DNA from: Pascua guehoae
Lineage: Eukaryota > Basidiomycota > Tremellomycetes > Trichosporonales > Trichosporonaceae
Assembly: GCA_001600415.1 (NCBI GenBank)
Contig: BCJX01000005.1
Location: forward strand, 1,854,008 to 1,918,007
Reading direction: 5' to 3'
Length of the DNA: 64,000 nucleotides
Below, one piece after another: positions 1 through 10,388 of this stretch; within the stretch, counting starts at the first letter, position 1; each line of letters starts with the position of its first letter. The position numbers and the translations under genes are program-made. Under the pieces are notes generated by a model. That model made no database searches. It was not told the origin of the DNA and worked only from the letters and a program-made list of their open reading frames with translations.

Positions 1-785
1 GTCGCTCCGACGCGCGGGTTGGTATTGTGGATACCGTTGCCGCGCATGTTGGCGCTGATGTAGTCGGGGGGTGCGTCCGCAGGATGGATGCGCTCGTGTC
101 CCCCGCCCTCGCGGCGCTGGACGACCTCGCCCGATGGCGAGACGGTAAACTCTGCATCGGGAGCGGGCAGGTGGGCGCGGCGAAGCACGCCCCGCGCGGC
201 GGGGTGGCTGTACACAGTTAAAAACGTGGCGATGCTCGAGGTGGTCTGGTGCACATGTGGAAGGCCGGTATGGATGCTGTCGCTGGCGGGATTGTGGACC
301 GTGGTCGAGCGGCCGCCGACGTCCGCCCCGCCGTCCGAAGGGCCGCGGTTCAAGGGCGTGTACGTGACGGGGGCGGGTGGAGTGGGTGAAGTGCCGTTGG
401 ACGAGCCTTGGTTGGTATCGTTGGTGGTATGGAGCGGGAAGTTGTAGGGCGGCGGTGGAGTGTGGCCCGTGGTGGAAGTGTCGCTCGCTGTGGAAGCGTT
501 GCCACCGCTGGGGTGACCGTGGGGGTCGTGGTTTTCCATCGCGGAGGCGTCACTGCGCATGGTCGGATGGCCAATGTCGGGCGCGCCGGCGTAGGAGACT
601 GGAACTGGCAAGTGGTTTTGGTGGAAGGTTTGGACGGTTGACGCGCCGTCCTCCCAGATTGGAAAGCTGGCCGCGTGGGTGCTGTCGAAAACATCTGTCG
701 TGCGGGTGGGGTCGACAGTGAAGGTGTAGTTGGGACGGGCTGGCCCGTCTTGCTGCTCGGCCATGTCGGAGTCGTCGGGAGTCAT
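1..785 (-). CDS. Pro/Ser/Thr-rich hypothetical protein, C-terminus cut by window edge
   Basis: An uninterrupted reading frame runs from the ATG at 785 (complement) to base 3 with no stop, so at least 261 codons are present and the C-terminus lies outside the window. The protein starts MTPDDSDMAEQQ and is low in complexity, with Thr/Ser/Pro/Asn runs and a PPPPY motif near residue 125, which is a possible WW-domain ligand. No enzyme signature, signal peptide or membrane segment is visible. The more ordered stretch is the last 70 residues (TVYSHPAARGVLRRAHLPAP). The start is supported by a TATA box about 55 bases upstream. I do not recognise the family. It could be an adaptor or transcription-related disordered protein, but that is only inference from composition. 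Confidence 0.6.
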   Translation of the reverse strand, partial: MTPDDSDMAEQQDGPARPNYTFTVDPTRTTDVFDSTHAASFPIWEDGASTVQTFHQNHLPVPVSYAGAPDIGHPTMRSDASAMENHDPHGHPSGGNASTASDTSTTGHTPPPPYNFPLHTTNDTNQGSSNGTSPTPPAPVTYTPLNRGPSDGGADVGGRSTTVHNPASDSIHTGLPHVHQTTSSIATFLTVYSHPAARGVLRRAHLPAPDAEFTVSPSGEVVQRREGGGHERIHPADAPPDYISANMRGNGIHNTNPRVGA

Positions 786-837
786 GGTGAGAGTTTGGAG
801 AGGTGGGTGACATGGTGGGGAGAGGCAAGGAGGCCGC

Positions 838-845
838 TTATATGC
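838..845 (-). promoter_or_regulatory. TATA box of the left-edge gene
   Basis: The complement reads GCATATAA, about 55 bases before the ATG at 785. The same eight bases precede the gene at 22.3-23.3 kb. Confidence 0.5.
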
Positions 846-1927
846 ACACCAGGGTGGGGAGTAAATGGGCGTGATTGAACGTTTGGGGAAGAGAAGCACA
901 TCTGGACCGCAAGAGACCAACACGACATACACCAGTAGCATGACAATGAAGACATTGGGGCAGCATGGGGAAGGAGCAAGCAAACAATAAAACAGATGCA
1001 AAGGCATGCCGCGCTGCCACGGGCGTATTCTTGGAGAGGGCGAGTTGTGTGCTCTCCTTTACACAAATGGAGTATGGGGCGATACAGGGACAATAATTCT
1101 CCCCAAGCTGCCACACGCCCACTGCTGGGGGACAGACGACGGGTGTTCTGGTAAGGGTGGCGTTGGGGAGAGTCGTTTTTTTTATCCGAAACGTGCACAG
1201 ACACTATGCCCAACATGTTGGAGACGTTTCATCCCCATGCCTGTCGAGGAGCGTGGCACTTTCTGCAACATGAGGACACTCGCTACACACCCGTCACAAC
1301 CGGATGTGCGTTTCAAGAAACACCATCGGCACTGCCACGAGCACCACATATCTGGCTCGACAAGTGTTACCCCCACAACCACGAGAGCAGCAGACAATGT
1401 GGCAGAATCTGATCAAGCCCCAACAAAGAAGCTCATGCGGTGCGCTGGGACGCACAAATACCGGTTACACACTGGGTTTCACAGTCTCGGCCCGAACCAA
1501 CACAATGAACAGGCGTCCCTGACGGAAGTCACACATGCTGCCCTTTTTACAAATCACCTCCGACGGCTGCGGGGTTTTTCTCGGCGGCAGCTGGGGAGTG
1601 GCGAGGGACATGGTGCTCATGTTACAGATGCTTGCGAAGAGGAGCTGCAGATGGGATGCACTGAGCGACAATGAGAGAGACTTGGACACTGCGATCCGCC
1701 GGGACGATGGGACAATGAGAGCCCCGCGTTAACGGGATTGCGCACAACAGTGCCGCCCCAGAAGCAACATGCTCCTTGCGGCCGTTTTACAGTGAGACGG
1801 AACAACTGCCCGGATTGTTTTGCGTTCTACCCCACACCAAGACTCATCAACGTGCTGCAGCAGTGCACACTCTAGACTCTCTTGCAGTCTACACTCATCC
1901 CCACCTCGAGAGACGCCCAAACATCAA
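846..1927. other. Gene-free stretch
   Basis: Only short overlapping reading frames on both strands with no coding bias or credible splice chain. I see no RNA gene or repeat here. Confidence 0.5.
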
Positions 1928-2055
1928 GGTCGCGTGGCCAAATGGTACGGCGTCTGACTACGAAGACATGAGACACCCAAGAGGGGGCTGCATCCAATCC
2001 CTCTCGTCGACTCAATGTGATCAGGAGATCGCGGGTTCGATCCCCGTCGTGACCT
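1928..2055 (+). tRNA. tRNA-Arg(ACG) with a 56-nt intron
   Basis: The acceptor arms GGTCGCG and CGTGACC pair over seven positions (one T-G pair). The anticodon stem TCTGA/TCAGG closes a loop CTACGA..A, giving anticodon ACG at 1960-1962. The T arm is GCGGG-TTCGATC-CCCGT. The intron (1964-2019) lies at the canonical position after base 37. A T-run follows directly and would terminate Pol III. Confidence 0.9.
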
Positions 2056-2298
2056 TTTTGGCTCGCTATGCATGCTCGCTGCATGCTCGCTGCATGCTCT
2101 GGGCATGTGTTGGCGTCGTGGGATGTCTGGGAGGTGTGTGTGGGTGGGTCAAGATGAGCCGGCTCAATGTTGAATGGTTTGCCCAACCGACTCGTGACGC
2201 CACAACTGTCTTCACCCCCCACCACCTTTGGATCGGTTCTGCTCGATGTCCATGTCTCTCGGCGCTGACGGCGTCGAAGCAACTGGCCGAACAAGCAA

Positions 2299-2387
2299 TG
2301 TCCTATGGCTCAGTAGGTAGAGCATTCGACTGTTAAGCGCAACCGTTCAACATCGAAAGGTCCACAGTTCAAGCCTGTGTGGGACAG
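2299..2387 (+). tRNA. tRNA-Asn(GTT), copy 1, 16-nt intron
   Basis: Acceptor TGTCCTA/TGGGACA, D arm GCTC/GAGC, anticodon stem TTCGA/TCGAA, loop CTGTTA..A with anticodon GTT, T arm CACAG-TTCAAGC-CTGTG, discriminator G as expected for Asn. The intron is 16 nt at the usual site. GCTTTTT follows as terminator. Confidence 0.92.
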
Positions 2388-2856
2388 CTTTTTGGTTGTG
2401 GAAGTCATGCTGGTGGCGGACGTGCTGGCAGCTGGTGGTTGGTGGCTGAGACAGACAACGGAGAGACTAGCAGTCAAACTGTAAGGGCGGGTATTAGACG
2501 ACTGAGGGTGGATAGCCAGTTCGCACATGGTTCCTTGTGTGTAAAGCCTCGGTCAAGCCCTAGAGGGAGGTTTGCACAAGGTGGTAGGAGCCGATACTGG
2601 TTTTCAGTTTAGGCAGCGTGTCGGACTTGGCACAGCGCCACTATAACTTAGTTTACAATGAGACCACCGCCCGGCATCACCGAAACGCAAGCTCCAGGTC
2701 CGCGTACGGGCGATGGTCATATAAAACACACGTCCTTGAAGGTTTCGTGCGACTCGGTACGTCACTTCGTAGCGCAAAGATGTCAGCGAAGGGCCTTGTG
2801 TGAAGAATGGAACGTTTGCGAAGCGCCTGCGCAAAGGGTTGTTCAGAAATGTAGCG
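2388..2856. other. Spacer with duplicated tRNA-Asn 5' flank
   Basis: No protein gene. Bases around 2641-2730 resemble those around 3161-3245 (both contain GGCATCACCGAAACGC), so the tRNA-Asn duplication carried several hundred bases of upstream flank. A TATAAAA lies near 2720. Confidence 0.5.
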
Positions 2857-2945
2857 TGTCCTATGGCTCAGTAGGTAGAGCATTCGACTGTTAAGCGCAA
2901 CCGTTCAACATCGAAAGGTCCACAGTTCAAGCCTGTGTGGGACAG
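2857..2945 (+). tRNA. tRNA-Asn(GTT), copy 2, 16-nt intron
   Basis: Identical in sequence to the copy at 2299-2387, intron included, and followed by a T6 terminator. Confidence 0.92.
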
Positions 2946-3349
2946 GTTTTTTGGTATGCATGCCATTGACGGGCTTGTGGGGTAGACATACACGCATGGG
3001 AGAGGTGTAGACGCGCCGAACGGTGAGAGTATCAGGCAAACTGAGGGCGAGGACACGATGGTATGGGGTTGCTTGTGTGAGGACAGGCGGGAGGAAGCGG
3101 CGGAAGCGGCATTTATTTGGTTTGGGTTGAAGACTCCAGGTCGGTCTCCCCAGCACAGTATCACTTGGTTTACAACGCATCATTGCACGGCATCACCGAA
3201 ACGCGTTCCAGACCCGCGATTTATACAGATAACGCAAGTCCTCAACGCACAGTATTCGCACTCCTGGATACTCGGCTTTGGAGTGTTTAGCTGTCGGTAG
3301 TAGCATGAGGACCCGGTGCGAACTGACCAGCCTTCATCCAAGGGTGTCG
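2946..3349. other. Spacer with second copy of the tRNA-Asn flank
   Basis: No protein gene. 3161-3245 is the diverged partner of 2641-2730. Confidence 0.45.
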
Positions 3350-3439
3350 TGTCCTATGGCTCAGTAGGTAGAGCATTCGACTGTTAAAAGTAACCACTTC
3401 AACATCGAAAGGTCCACAGTTCAAGCCTGTGTGGGACAG
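3350..3439 (+). tRNA. tRNA-Asn(GTT), copy 3, 17-nt intron
   Basis: Mature part identical to copies 1 and 2. Only the intron differs (17 nt, different sequence in the middle), showing that the exon part is constrained while the intron drifts. Confidence 0.92.
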
Positions 3440-3733
3440 ATAGTCTTTTTGTCTGCTTTTACAGTGAGAAGAGAAGACGGACAGGGGACAGTGCCACCAA
3501 CGCAATCAAGGAGTGGAATCATTTACTTTGGCCCGACTTGAGCGCTTCTGCGTAAATGGCCTCTGTGAACAAGCTCGTTGGTTTGTGTTTCGCCACTGCA
3601 CTGCTGGTTCACACTCTGTCCCGGTGAAGCTGGCCCGGCAGTGTCTTGACCTCTGTGCGAGGCATCAATGTGGTTGAACCCGGGAAGGCCATCCAGCGAA
3701 CCCCTCTGGACTTGCCAAACAGAACAAGTGTCG

Positions 3734-3826
3734 ACACCTATCGTCTAGTGGTAAGGATGCCACTCTTCCATCGGCTACCCCGTCGAACGAAAAGTGGTGA
3801 CAGGGGTTCGAGCCCCCTTAGGTGTA
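3734..3826 (+). tRNA. tRNA-Gly(TCC) with a 21-nt intron
   Basis: Acceptor ACACCTA/TAGGTGT, anticodon stem CCACT/AGTGG, loop CTTCCA..A giving anticodon TCC, T arm AGGGG-TTCGAGC-CCCCT, intron 3771-3791, discriminator A, then a T-run. Confidence 0.9.
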
Positions 3827-4343
3827 TCCTCTTTTGTCAGTCCATTCGGTCTACCTTTTTGTGATGGCGATGGTGCACGATTTTTCTCGTCTGCTCGGTC
3901 TTACAAACCGATTTTGGGTCAATGGGTATTTCCGGCGAATTACCACTCAAAATGCCGAGAACAGGCGCCACATAGCAAAAGGATACGAGTTATGTCCATC
4001 AGAAACGCCAGCCGCGCACATGCTGCTCTGTCACTTCGACAGTAGGCTATGAGTAAAACGCTCGTTCTCGTGAATTAGGGGCTATTTGCCTCAGGGTTCT
4101 CACCTGGCTTCCGCGTCGACGAGTCGTTAAATGCAACAGCGAACAGGACCATTCATGTGGGGCTGACATGTGTCAACCTGTAGATGGCATTCGGCGGACT
4201 CACGCAACAAGGCTTCCATTCCACGACTGTCCTACGCTTCATGAGCAACCTCGCTGCATGGTAGTCCACATTGCTGCAAAATCAAGCTGTCAAGTCGGAG
4301 CCGCAGACACGCTCTTACCTCCTCTCACTGCCGACTTGTCATG
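3827..4343. other. Gene-free spacer between tRNA genes
   Basis: No supported gene, repeat or RNA on either strand. Confidence 0.4.
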
Positions 4344-4449
4344 GCTCTCGTGGTGTAGTGGTTATCATACTCTCTTAGGGTTCAGCAGTGTCCTAAGCTA
4401 GTCTTTCCTGTATTGGGAGTGGGCCCCGGTTCGAATCCGGGCGAGGGCC
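4344..4449 (+). tRNA. tRNA-Pro(AGG) with a 33-nt intron
   Basis: Acceptor GCTCTCG/CGAGGGC, anticodon stem CTCTC/GGGAG, loop TTAGGG..T giving anticodon AGG, T arm CCCGG-TTCGAAT-CCGGG, discriminator C as in eukaryotic tRNA-Pro. The intron is 4381-4413. Confidence 0.88.
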
Positions 4450-5528
4450 TTCCTTTTGCTCTTCTGCGTCTCCAGGACGCGCATCGGTCATTGCTGTGGT
4501 TTGGCGCATCGAGGATGAGACGTGTGGATGTGGACAGATGTAGATGTGTTGTGGAGGCGGGTGCCACACTTGTTACGGCAGCAGGCACACAGTCTAATTT
4601 TGGTTCCGCTCCACTCGTCGCCCGCTGATCAAGGGCGGGTGGCGAAACAGTCGTCGTCTGCGCGTCTGAATTACCCCAACCTTTGATATCTTGAAAGACG
4701 GTTGCTGCTGGTCTCGTGACACGTCCATCCCACGGTCCACTGACAAGACAAAAGGACCGAACGGTGTTCACACTGGTGGTACTGACACGTGGCCCGCGGC
4801 GGTTAAATGGGAACAAGTGCGGCATGAGAAGCACGACCTGACGCTTGGGCCCCACGCGGGCCCACCGGACGGGCCTCCGTCGTAGAAAAGTTGCACCAGT
4901 TCCACCTTCCAAACCACAGCGTGCCCGCAATGCCTGCAGACTCACGTCCAAAGTAGATCACGAGCTCGCTCGTGGGTGTGCGCACTGACCGCTCGCCCCC
5001 ATCGCAAGTGGTGCCGGTTCCGCGGTTCCGGCTGTGGTCTCGCACAAAATGACCTCATGACGGTCCGTTCCGTGCTTCGCAGGTGGAGGCGGTTGGCCGA
5101 CGTTGGACAGATGGGCCCCTCGGGACTGGCCGGCAGCATCCACAGGGGTCGACGTTTGCGGTTGTCGTTCTTGTTCCATCATCCGCATTCTTGTTCGCGA
5201 CTTACTTTACCTCGAGCATAGTGTTCCAGCACACTGGCGTCTTCGACACGCACCGATCTCGCGCGGAAATCGTCTTGCTCGTCGCTCATCTTGGGTCGAT
5301 ACGCACTGCACCTCTGCGTGGTGCGCGGGGTCTCTGCCTGCTCGCAAGGGAGTCAAGTCGGTGTCCACATCCCAAACGTCCCCCCTCTCCCCCCCTCATC
5401 GTCGTCCGCTCGCGCTCTGGGTCTCCTGCGCTCGCTCGCTCGCGATGCAAGACCGCTGGTCCCGTTCGAGCCCGCACCCCCATCTGCCTCCACATACACA
5501 CGGACACCTGCCAGACACGCCCAATAGC
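4450..5528. other. Gene-free stretch upstream of the 5.5-kb gene
   Basis: Open frames here are GC-driven and overlap on both strands. Nothing supportable was found. Confidence 0.4.
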
Positions 5529-6497
5529 ATGTCCTCACGACCAACGCACAAGGGACACCACCTAGGCGGCGGCGAGTCGAGCGATCGAGGTGAGCAGTCT
5601 GAGCGGGGGAGCTGGCCATGCTTCAGTGGGCTCTCGGCGCTGGGGTGCCAGCAGGAGTGGAAGCAGAACTCATTTGGGTTCCTTTGCCCTGGGCTTGGCT
5701 TCTGCGCAAGCCTCGGGCATGCGAGCGCGACGTCGGTCCCTTGGGCAATGCTAGCCATGTCCGTTCCTGCCGGATCCAAATGCCCCCGGCCCCTCCCCCT
5801 CCCCCCTCCCCTCGGCCCAGCTAACGGGCCAGGACGGTCACGCTTTGTCGGGCCCCCGAGCTTTACGCGCCGCCGCACTACCTCGACCGCTGCAGCCGCC
5901 AAGCGCAAGCCGCCACCCGTTGCACTCCACCTCGAACCCAGCCTTGCCGAGTATCCCGACGTGTCCAAACGGCAGCGGGCACGGAGTATGCCGCACCACC
6001 TCGCGTTCGACCCGTCGACACCGCCGCTGGGATGTTACTCGCCAAGACCCGACAACATGCTCGAGCGCGTGGTCCCCGCCCCAGTACCCCGGCTATCTGC
6101 TTGCCCTCTCCAGTCGAGCTGGTGCGGGCTCGAGCGACATACACCCGAGAAGCATGACCGTGTCGAGTCTTTCCATGTGGCAGTCTCAGGTCTCGCAGCT
6201 GCACCCGCCACCCCGACACCCACACCGGTCCACACCTACAACTATGTCGGGACCGCCTCCAGTGCACCGCCGTCTCTCACCATCCGCCTCCCCCGCCGGT
6301 TCCCAGGGCGGCCACCCACCCCAGACTCGGAGGAGGGCACACCCACGCCCCGCGCCCGGGTCTTTTTCGACGATTGCCCCACGCCCACCAGCTCGAGCGA
6401 TTGGGAGCGCGAGATGATGACCCCCAAGGGCCTTCCTGTAGACTGGGAGTGGGCAGGAGCCAAAGTCCACAGCGCTCCCCTGGATGATGACGAGTGA
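5529..6497 (+). CDS. Pro/Ser/Thr-rich hypothetical protein (2 exons)
   Basis: Preferred model: exons 5529-5589 and 5755-6497, joined over a 165-nt GTGAGC..CTAG intron, giving 267 residues with matching phase. The second exon shows a strong Pro/Ser/Thr bias, PTP repeats (PPTPDSEEGTPTP), an FDDCPTPTSSSDWE acidic patch and an acidic end (PLDDDE). The first 20 residues are Gly/Ser-rich. A longer unspliced frame from 5103 also exists, but its N-terminal 200 residues have no coding character, so I prefer the spliced start at MSSRPTHKG. No domain is recognised; the phosphorylation-type TP sites suggest a regulatory disordered protein, as inference only. Confidence 0.5.
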   Translation: MSSRPTHKGHHLGGGESSDRGEQSERGSWPCFSGLSALGCQQEWKQNSFGFLCPGLGFCASLGHASATSVPWAMLAMSVPAGSKCPRPLPLPPPLGPANGPGRSRFVGPPSFTRRRTTSTAAAAKRKPPPVALHLEPSLAEYPDVSKRQRARSMPHHLAFDPSTPPLGCYSPRPDNMLERVVPAPVPRLSACPLQSSWCGLERHTPEKHDRVESFHVAVSGLAAAPATPTPTPVHTYNYVGTASSAPPSLTIRLPRRFPGRPPTPDSEEGTPTPRARVFFDDCPTPTSSSDWEREMMTPKGLPVDWEWAGAKVHSAPLDDDE

Positions 6498-7195
6498 CGA
6501 GGTCGTAGTGTAGTTCACACCGTGTGCATATTGTATTTGTTGTATCGTCATCGAGGGTACGACTTGGCATTATATATCCCTTCATGTTACTATTTTTCAC
6601 TGTCATTGACACAGCCTGTGAAAGAGGCTCGTCGCATCGACAGGCTGCGTACGTCACGCGCCCAGGCGGCCAGGCGGCTGCTTCACATCAAGCACCCGGC
6701 CCCTGGAGGTGCGATGTGTGCAATATTTTCGATAAAGCTCGTGTGTGCACAGACTGATGTGTAGATTCCAATGTGCAGTATACCCGGGACAGCAAGGGAT
6801 GAAAGACAGGACCTCCAGCAGGTCCAGGATGGGGCACGCCTCTCGTGAGTGGCGAGCTGGGTCAGGCACCACTCTGTCGGCCATTTTGTTTCGAGCAGTT
6901 CCCCCTATTCCGACTGCTCGCGAGTGGATTTGATGGGCGGGAGACACGACCTCGAACCCAGTGTTTATAGGCGGTAGTTGAGGGGTTAGGACATGTGTGC
7001 ACCTGAATACGCTCCACTGAAAACAAAGCTGGGTGCATTCTTGCACTGTCAGAACGAGTGGCAAAAAGGTACGTGTTTGGGTGCCCACCTTTGTGCCACA
7101 CATCAGCTCCACACCTCATTTCCACCCGCTCTGACTTGTAACAAGCAGCACCGACAGTGGCGCTTGTCCATAAACCTCATCAACCTCCCAAAAAG
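6498..7195. other. Gene-free stretch
   Basis: Short frames only, and no splice chain I can defend. Confidence 0.35.
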
Positions 7196-7296
7196 AGTGA
7201 GTTCCCAGGATCGAACTGGGGACCCTCAGATATGGAAAACATGGGATGGAATCCCGTATTTGCAATCTGATGCAACTACCACTGTGCTAAACCCAC
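7196..7296 (-). tRNA. tRNA-Cys(GCA) with a 28-nt intron
   Basis: On the complement: acceptor GTGGGTT/AACTCAC, anticodon stem TCAGA/TCTGA, loop TTGCAA..A giving anticodon GCA, T arm CCCAG-TTCGATC-CTGGG, intron 7232-7259. CTTTT follows. Confidence 0.9.
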
Positions 7297-7676
7297 TACT
7301 GTGAATACGCCCTGGACAGCGCCTGCCCCGCGGCACCGACATCATTCTTGGCATTTGGATTGGTATTCAGAGATTGGCATTCAGACAGTCCTTAGCGGCC
7401 TGAGGAACTCCCCGACTGTATTCTGACCCTGGGCAAGGTGTTTCGATACATGCTAAAGATGGTCACGCAAGCCCACTCAGCCTTTGAGGCTACCGGCAGG
7501 GCCGTTCGAAGACGAAGTCACCAACCAGGACCGGACGACTAATTGTTCCAACTGGTTGAAGAGATTCTCTCCAAGGCCACTGTCTGTCCAAGCTGCTGTC
7601 CGTTTAAACGCACTATCGAGCAGAGCACCGATAGTGCTCGAAACTACCCCCCAACCCTTGCTGCCCTCCAGCAACG
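7297..7676. other. Gene-free spacer
   Basis: Nothing recognisable between the tRNA-Cys and tRNA-Gly genes. Confidence 0.35.
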
Positions 7677-7904
7677 ACATTGTTGGTGAAACGGTATCAT
7701 GCGTCGTTGCCATCGGAAGCTTCCTCGTCAACATCAGACGAGGCGTCATCGCTACCATCGATTGGTGGTGAGATAATTGCTCCCGCTCCCCAAATCTAAA
7801 TACTCCCCCCTTATAATTACCTGTTTATGGCCGCCATGTGTTCGCCTGACGGCCAACCCATGTCGTCAATAGACGCGGCAGGGGTTCGACTCCCTTACAA
7901 TGTA
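7677..7904 (+). tRNA. tRNA-Gly(GCC) with an apparent 157-nt intron, or a split pseudogene
   Basis: The 5' half (7677-7712) has ACATTGT, the D arm and the TTGCCA anticodon loop (GCC at 7709-7711). The 3' half (about 7871-7904) has AGACG, T arm AGGGG-TTCGACT-CCCTT and ACAATGT. The acceptor stem pairs perfectly over seven bases across the gap. The anticodon stem CGTCG/AGACG has one G-A mismatch at its loop end. The D arm matches the tRNA-Gly(CCC) gene at 47.5 kb closely. The interruption is far longer than in the other tRNA genes here, so this is either a long-intron gene or an insertion-broken pseudogene. A T-run terminator lies about ten bases downstream. Confidence 0.6.
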
Positions 7905-8238
7905 CTCAGGCTCTCCTTTTGCCGGCAGCAAGGTCCGGCAAGGGATTGAGCGGTCTTTGTGGAAACAGGCAGCTTCCACCAGGTGTCCCAAACGTTCTGG
8001 CACGCGCTAGTTCGCAATCTCTAACCTTGGCGACAACCCGCAAAGTCTACGGGGTTGAGCGGATGCAGAATCACCGGGGAAACGGCTGTGAGAACAACCA
8101 CTCATCTTGTCTCATGGCCCCCCTCGACACGTCACCCCCACGCAACGATCTCAAGTGCAGACAAACACTCCGTGTCATGATGAATGATGAATGTACGGAT
8201 GCCAGGACCCGCCTGGGCAAGTGGCAATACAAGTTGCG

Positions 8239-9302
8239 CTACAAGAGCGAGCAGTGCACGTTCCGCAACGTGCAGCCCGGGGGTCCTAGTGAGCTCGAAG
8301 CGTGAGAGCCAGTGGGCGTATCGACCAGCTCCATGGACTGAAATTAGCAAGAGAGCTGTCTGAAGACCTGTTTTTGGGGGAACCCACCTGGCCACGCGAC
8401 TGGCGGTGCTTGTAGAACTCGCCGGCATTCACCAGGGTGGGACAATAGGTCGCCTGGTCGGTGTACCCTGGCGACTCTTCGCGCTCGAGATATTTGCAAG
8501 AGGTATTTGGTCTTGCTCTCTCGGTGCGAGATTCTTGGACACGGATCCAGTCCTCAAAGCGGCAGCCGGGGTTGAGGACCGAGAGCTTGGTCACTCCGGG
8601 CAGCCGGGAGTTGGATGAAGGCCGTGAAGACGCGGGCAACGAAGGACGACTCTCCGTGGGTGTGATTGTCAATTGTGACAGGCGGCCGCGGGGAGCGGTC
8701 GAGCCACGCCATGCGCGCACAGAGGCCTGCACGTTAGCGCCACGGCAGAAGGTCGTTCCAGGCACGAGCAGCTTTGGTGTTGAGGAAGGGCCGTGGACGT
8801 ACGTCAGTCAGATCCGAGTATGGAAGGCTGTCCTCGAGGTTGTCGCCGACACAACTTAGCTTGCCCAGTCTACCGTCAGCAGGTGCGCGATGAATGGAAC
8901 CACAGGTCTCCAACATTGCTATTCTATAATGGCTGCAGAGATAAACGTCATGTCATGGACGTACAAGGAGGTAGCCCAATCGGATGCACTCTAAGCAGTC
9001 AGCATCCACACCCGCCAACACTACAGTGGTACTACTCACGTCAAAGACCCAGGGGGGGTGCTGGGGTGGCTTCGGTGGCGATAGAGGAGCCGCACACATG
9101 GACAAGGGCCAGTCGACAACGTACGAGTCGCCATCGAGGTCAAAGTCGGCAGGAGTGAGGTGAATAAAGCTTTGCGTATCTTCTTCAGCACAACTTGGAA
9201 CGTCGGCGTTCTGAGGTGTGAGCTGAGCTTATCCAAATGGGTACAATATTGTGGAAAGGCACTGACCATCTGAAACGGGTGGTAGGCCATCCTTTCGGGC
9301 AT
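8239..9302 (-). CDS. Hypothetical protein, 6 exons, 266 residues
   Basis: Complement of 9302-9267, 9210-9040, 8990-8965, 8932-8803, 8726-8388 and 8337-8239. All phases agree and the frame closes at a TAG, giving 266 residues. Donors are GTCAGT, GTGAGT, GTACGT, GTACGT and GTGGGT; several acceptors follow CTGAC, CTAAC or CTAAT branch sites. Segments such as LTPADFDLDGDSYVVDWPLS and CRFEDWIRVQESRTER look like genuine conserved protein. No catalytic motif, signal peptide or membrane segment is seen, and I do not recognise the family. Intron 3 is only 32 nt, so the exon 3-4 junction is the weakest point; without it the frame would stop at 8919. In-frame codons continue upstream of the chosen ATG, so a longer N-terminus is possible. 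Confidence 0.55.
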
Positions 9303-10327
9303 GTCGCGTGGTGGGACAACACTGGGCGTGGTAGTGGCAACAACAATGGCGATGGTGGAACCGACGCGTGTGAATGTATGTATGTGTGGTGGACAGAAAA
9401 GAGAATGGTTGGCAGTTAATGAGTGTTCGAGCTGGACAATAAAGGCTGTGCCGACGCCGCCGGTTGAAGGGGAGGGGTGTTTGGGTCCTCTGACCATCCT
9501 TGCGTCTTCGTGTCCTTTGGTTCTTCTATTGTTGGGTGGGGCTCGCACCGGCACCCGAAACGTTAGGGTCACGTCACGCGGCCGCAGCGACATGCTGCCC
9601 CCTCGTGTTGCCGCGGCGAGCCCTAGATGTGAGACGCAACGAACAGCGAAAGGTGGTGCAGGTTCCAGTAAACGAGGCCAGAGGGGTTGGCCATGTTCCG
9701 ACGTCAGCGGTGACACTCCCAGACTGGGGGCCGTTTCATGTTTCACGCGCCACTGGTGCAATCCAAAGGACGGGGGAGATCTGATTCCAGGACAGAGGCA
9801 ACGCAGGCACGGCTCGGAAGCGAGCCACTACAATTATGACGCCAAGCGACGGCGAGGTATTGAAAAGAATCTTGAGTGTGAAACGGGGTGACTCCCTTGT
9901 GGTTCTGACTGCAACAGTGCTGTCATTGTTGGCTTTGACGTACTCCTACCCTTCTGCACCCTAGGGGGAACGCTACACCATGTGACACACCTCTAGTTTC
10001 CCATTCACCATTATGCGTGCCTTTTTGTCAGATTCAGAGGACCGCACCCAGCTGCTCAAACAGAGGTGCGTGTCGTGTGCACCTTTCAGTGTCTGGGCAC
10101 CTGAAATGTGCGACCTTGGTTGTGATTCCCACAACGCGTGTTTGTGGTGTCCTGGACATGCCTCAGGGTAGTTTTCTGTGGGTCTCCATTGTTACAGCAC
10201 ACGCCAAGCAAGTGCACCTCGTCACTGAGGCAAGTGGCTGTTTTTTTCCGTCTGGTCATGGGACCTCGGAAGCAATGGCTTGGGGGAATTGTGGTATTAT
10301 CATTGGTTTGCAGTCTTCAGGAAAATT

Positions 10328-10388
10328 CATGGCGTGCATGGCGTGCATGGCGTGCATGGCGTGCATGGCGTGCATGGCGTGCATGGCG
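10328..10388. repeat. 9-bp tandem repeat, about 6.8 copies
   Basis: CATGGCGTG repeated head to tail six times plus a partial copy. The period of nine keeps any reading frame open. It lies outside a supported gene. Confidence 0.9.

Noticed and set aside
5103..5528. N-terminal extension of the 5.5-kb gene in one long frame
   Set aside because: The extension lacks the Pro/Thr bias of the rest. A GTGAGC..CTAG intron gives a cleaner start.
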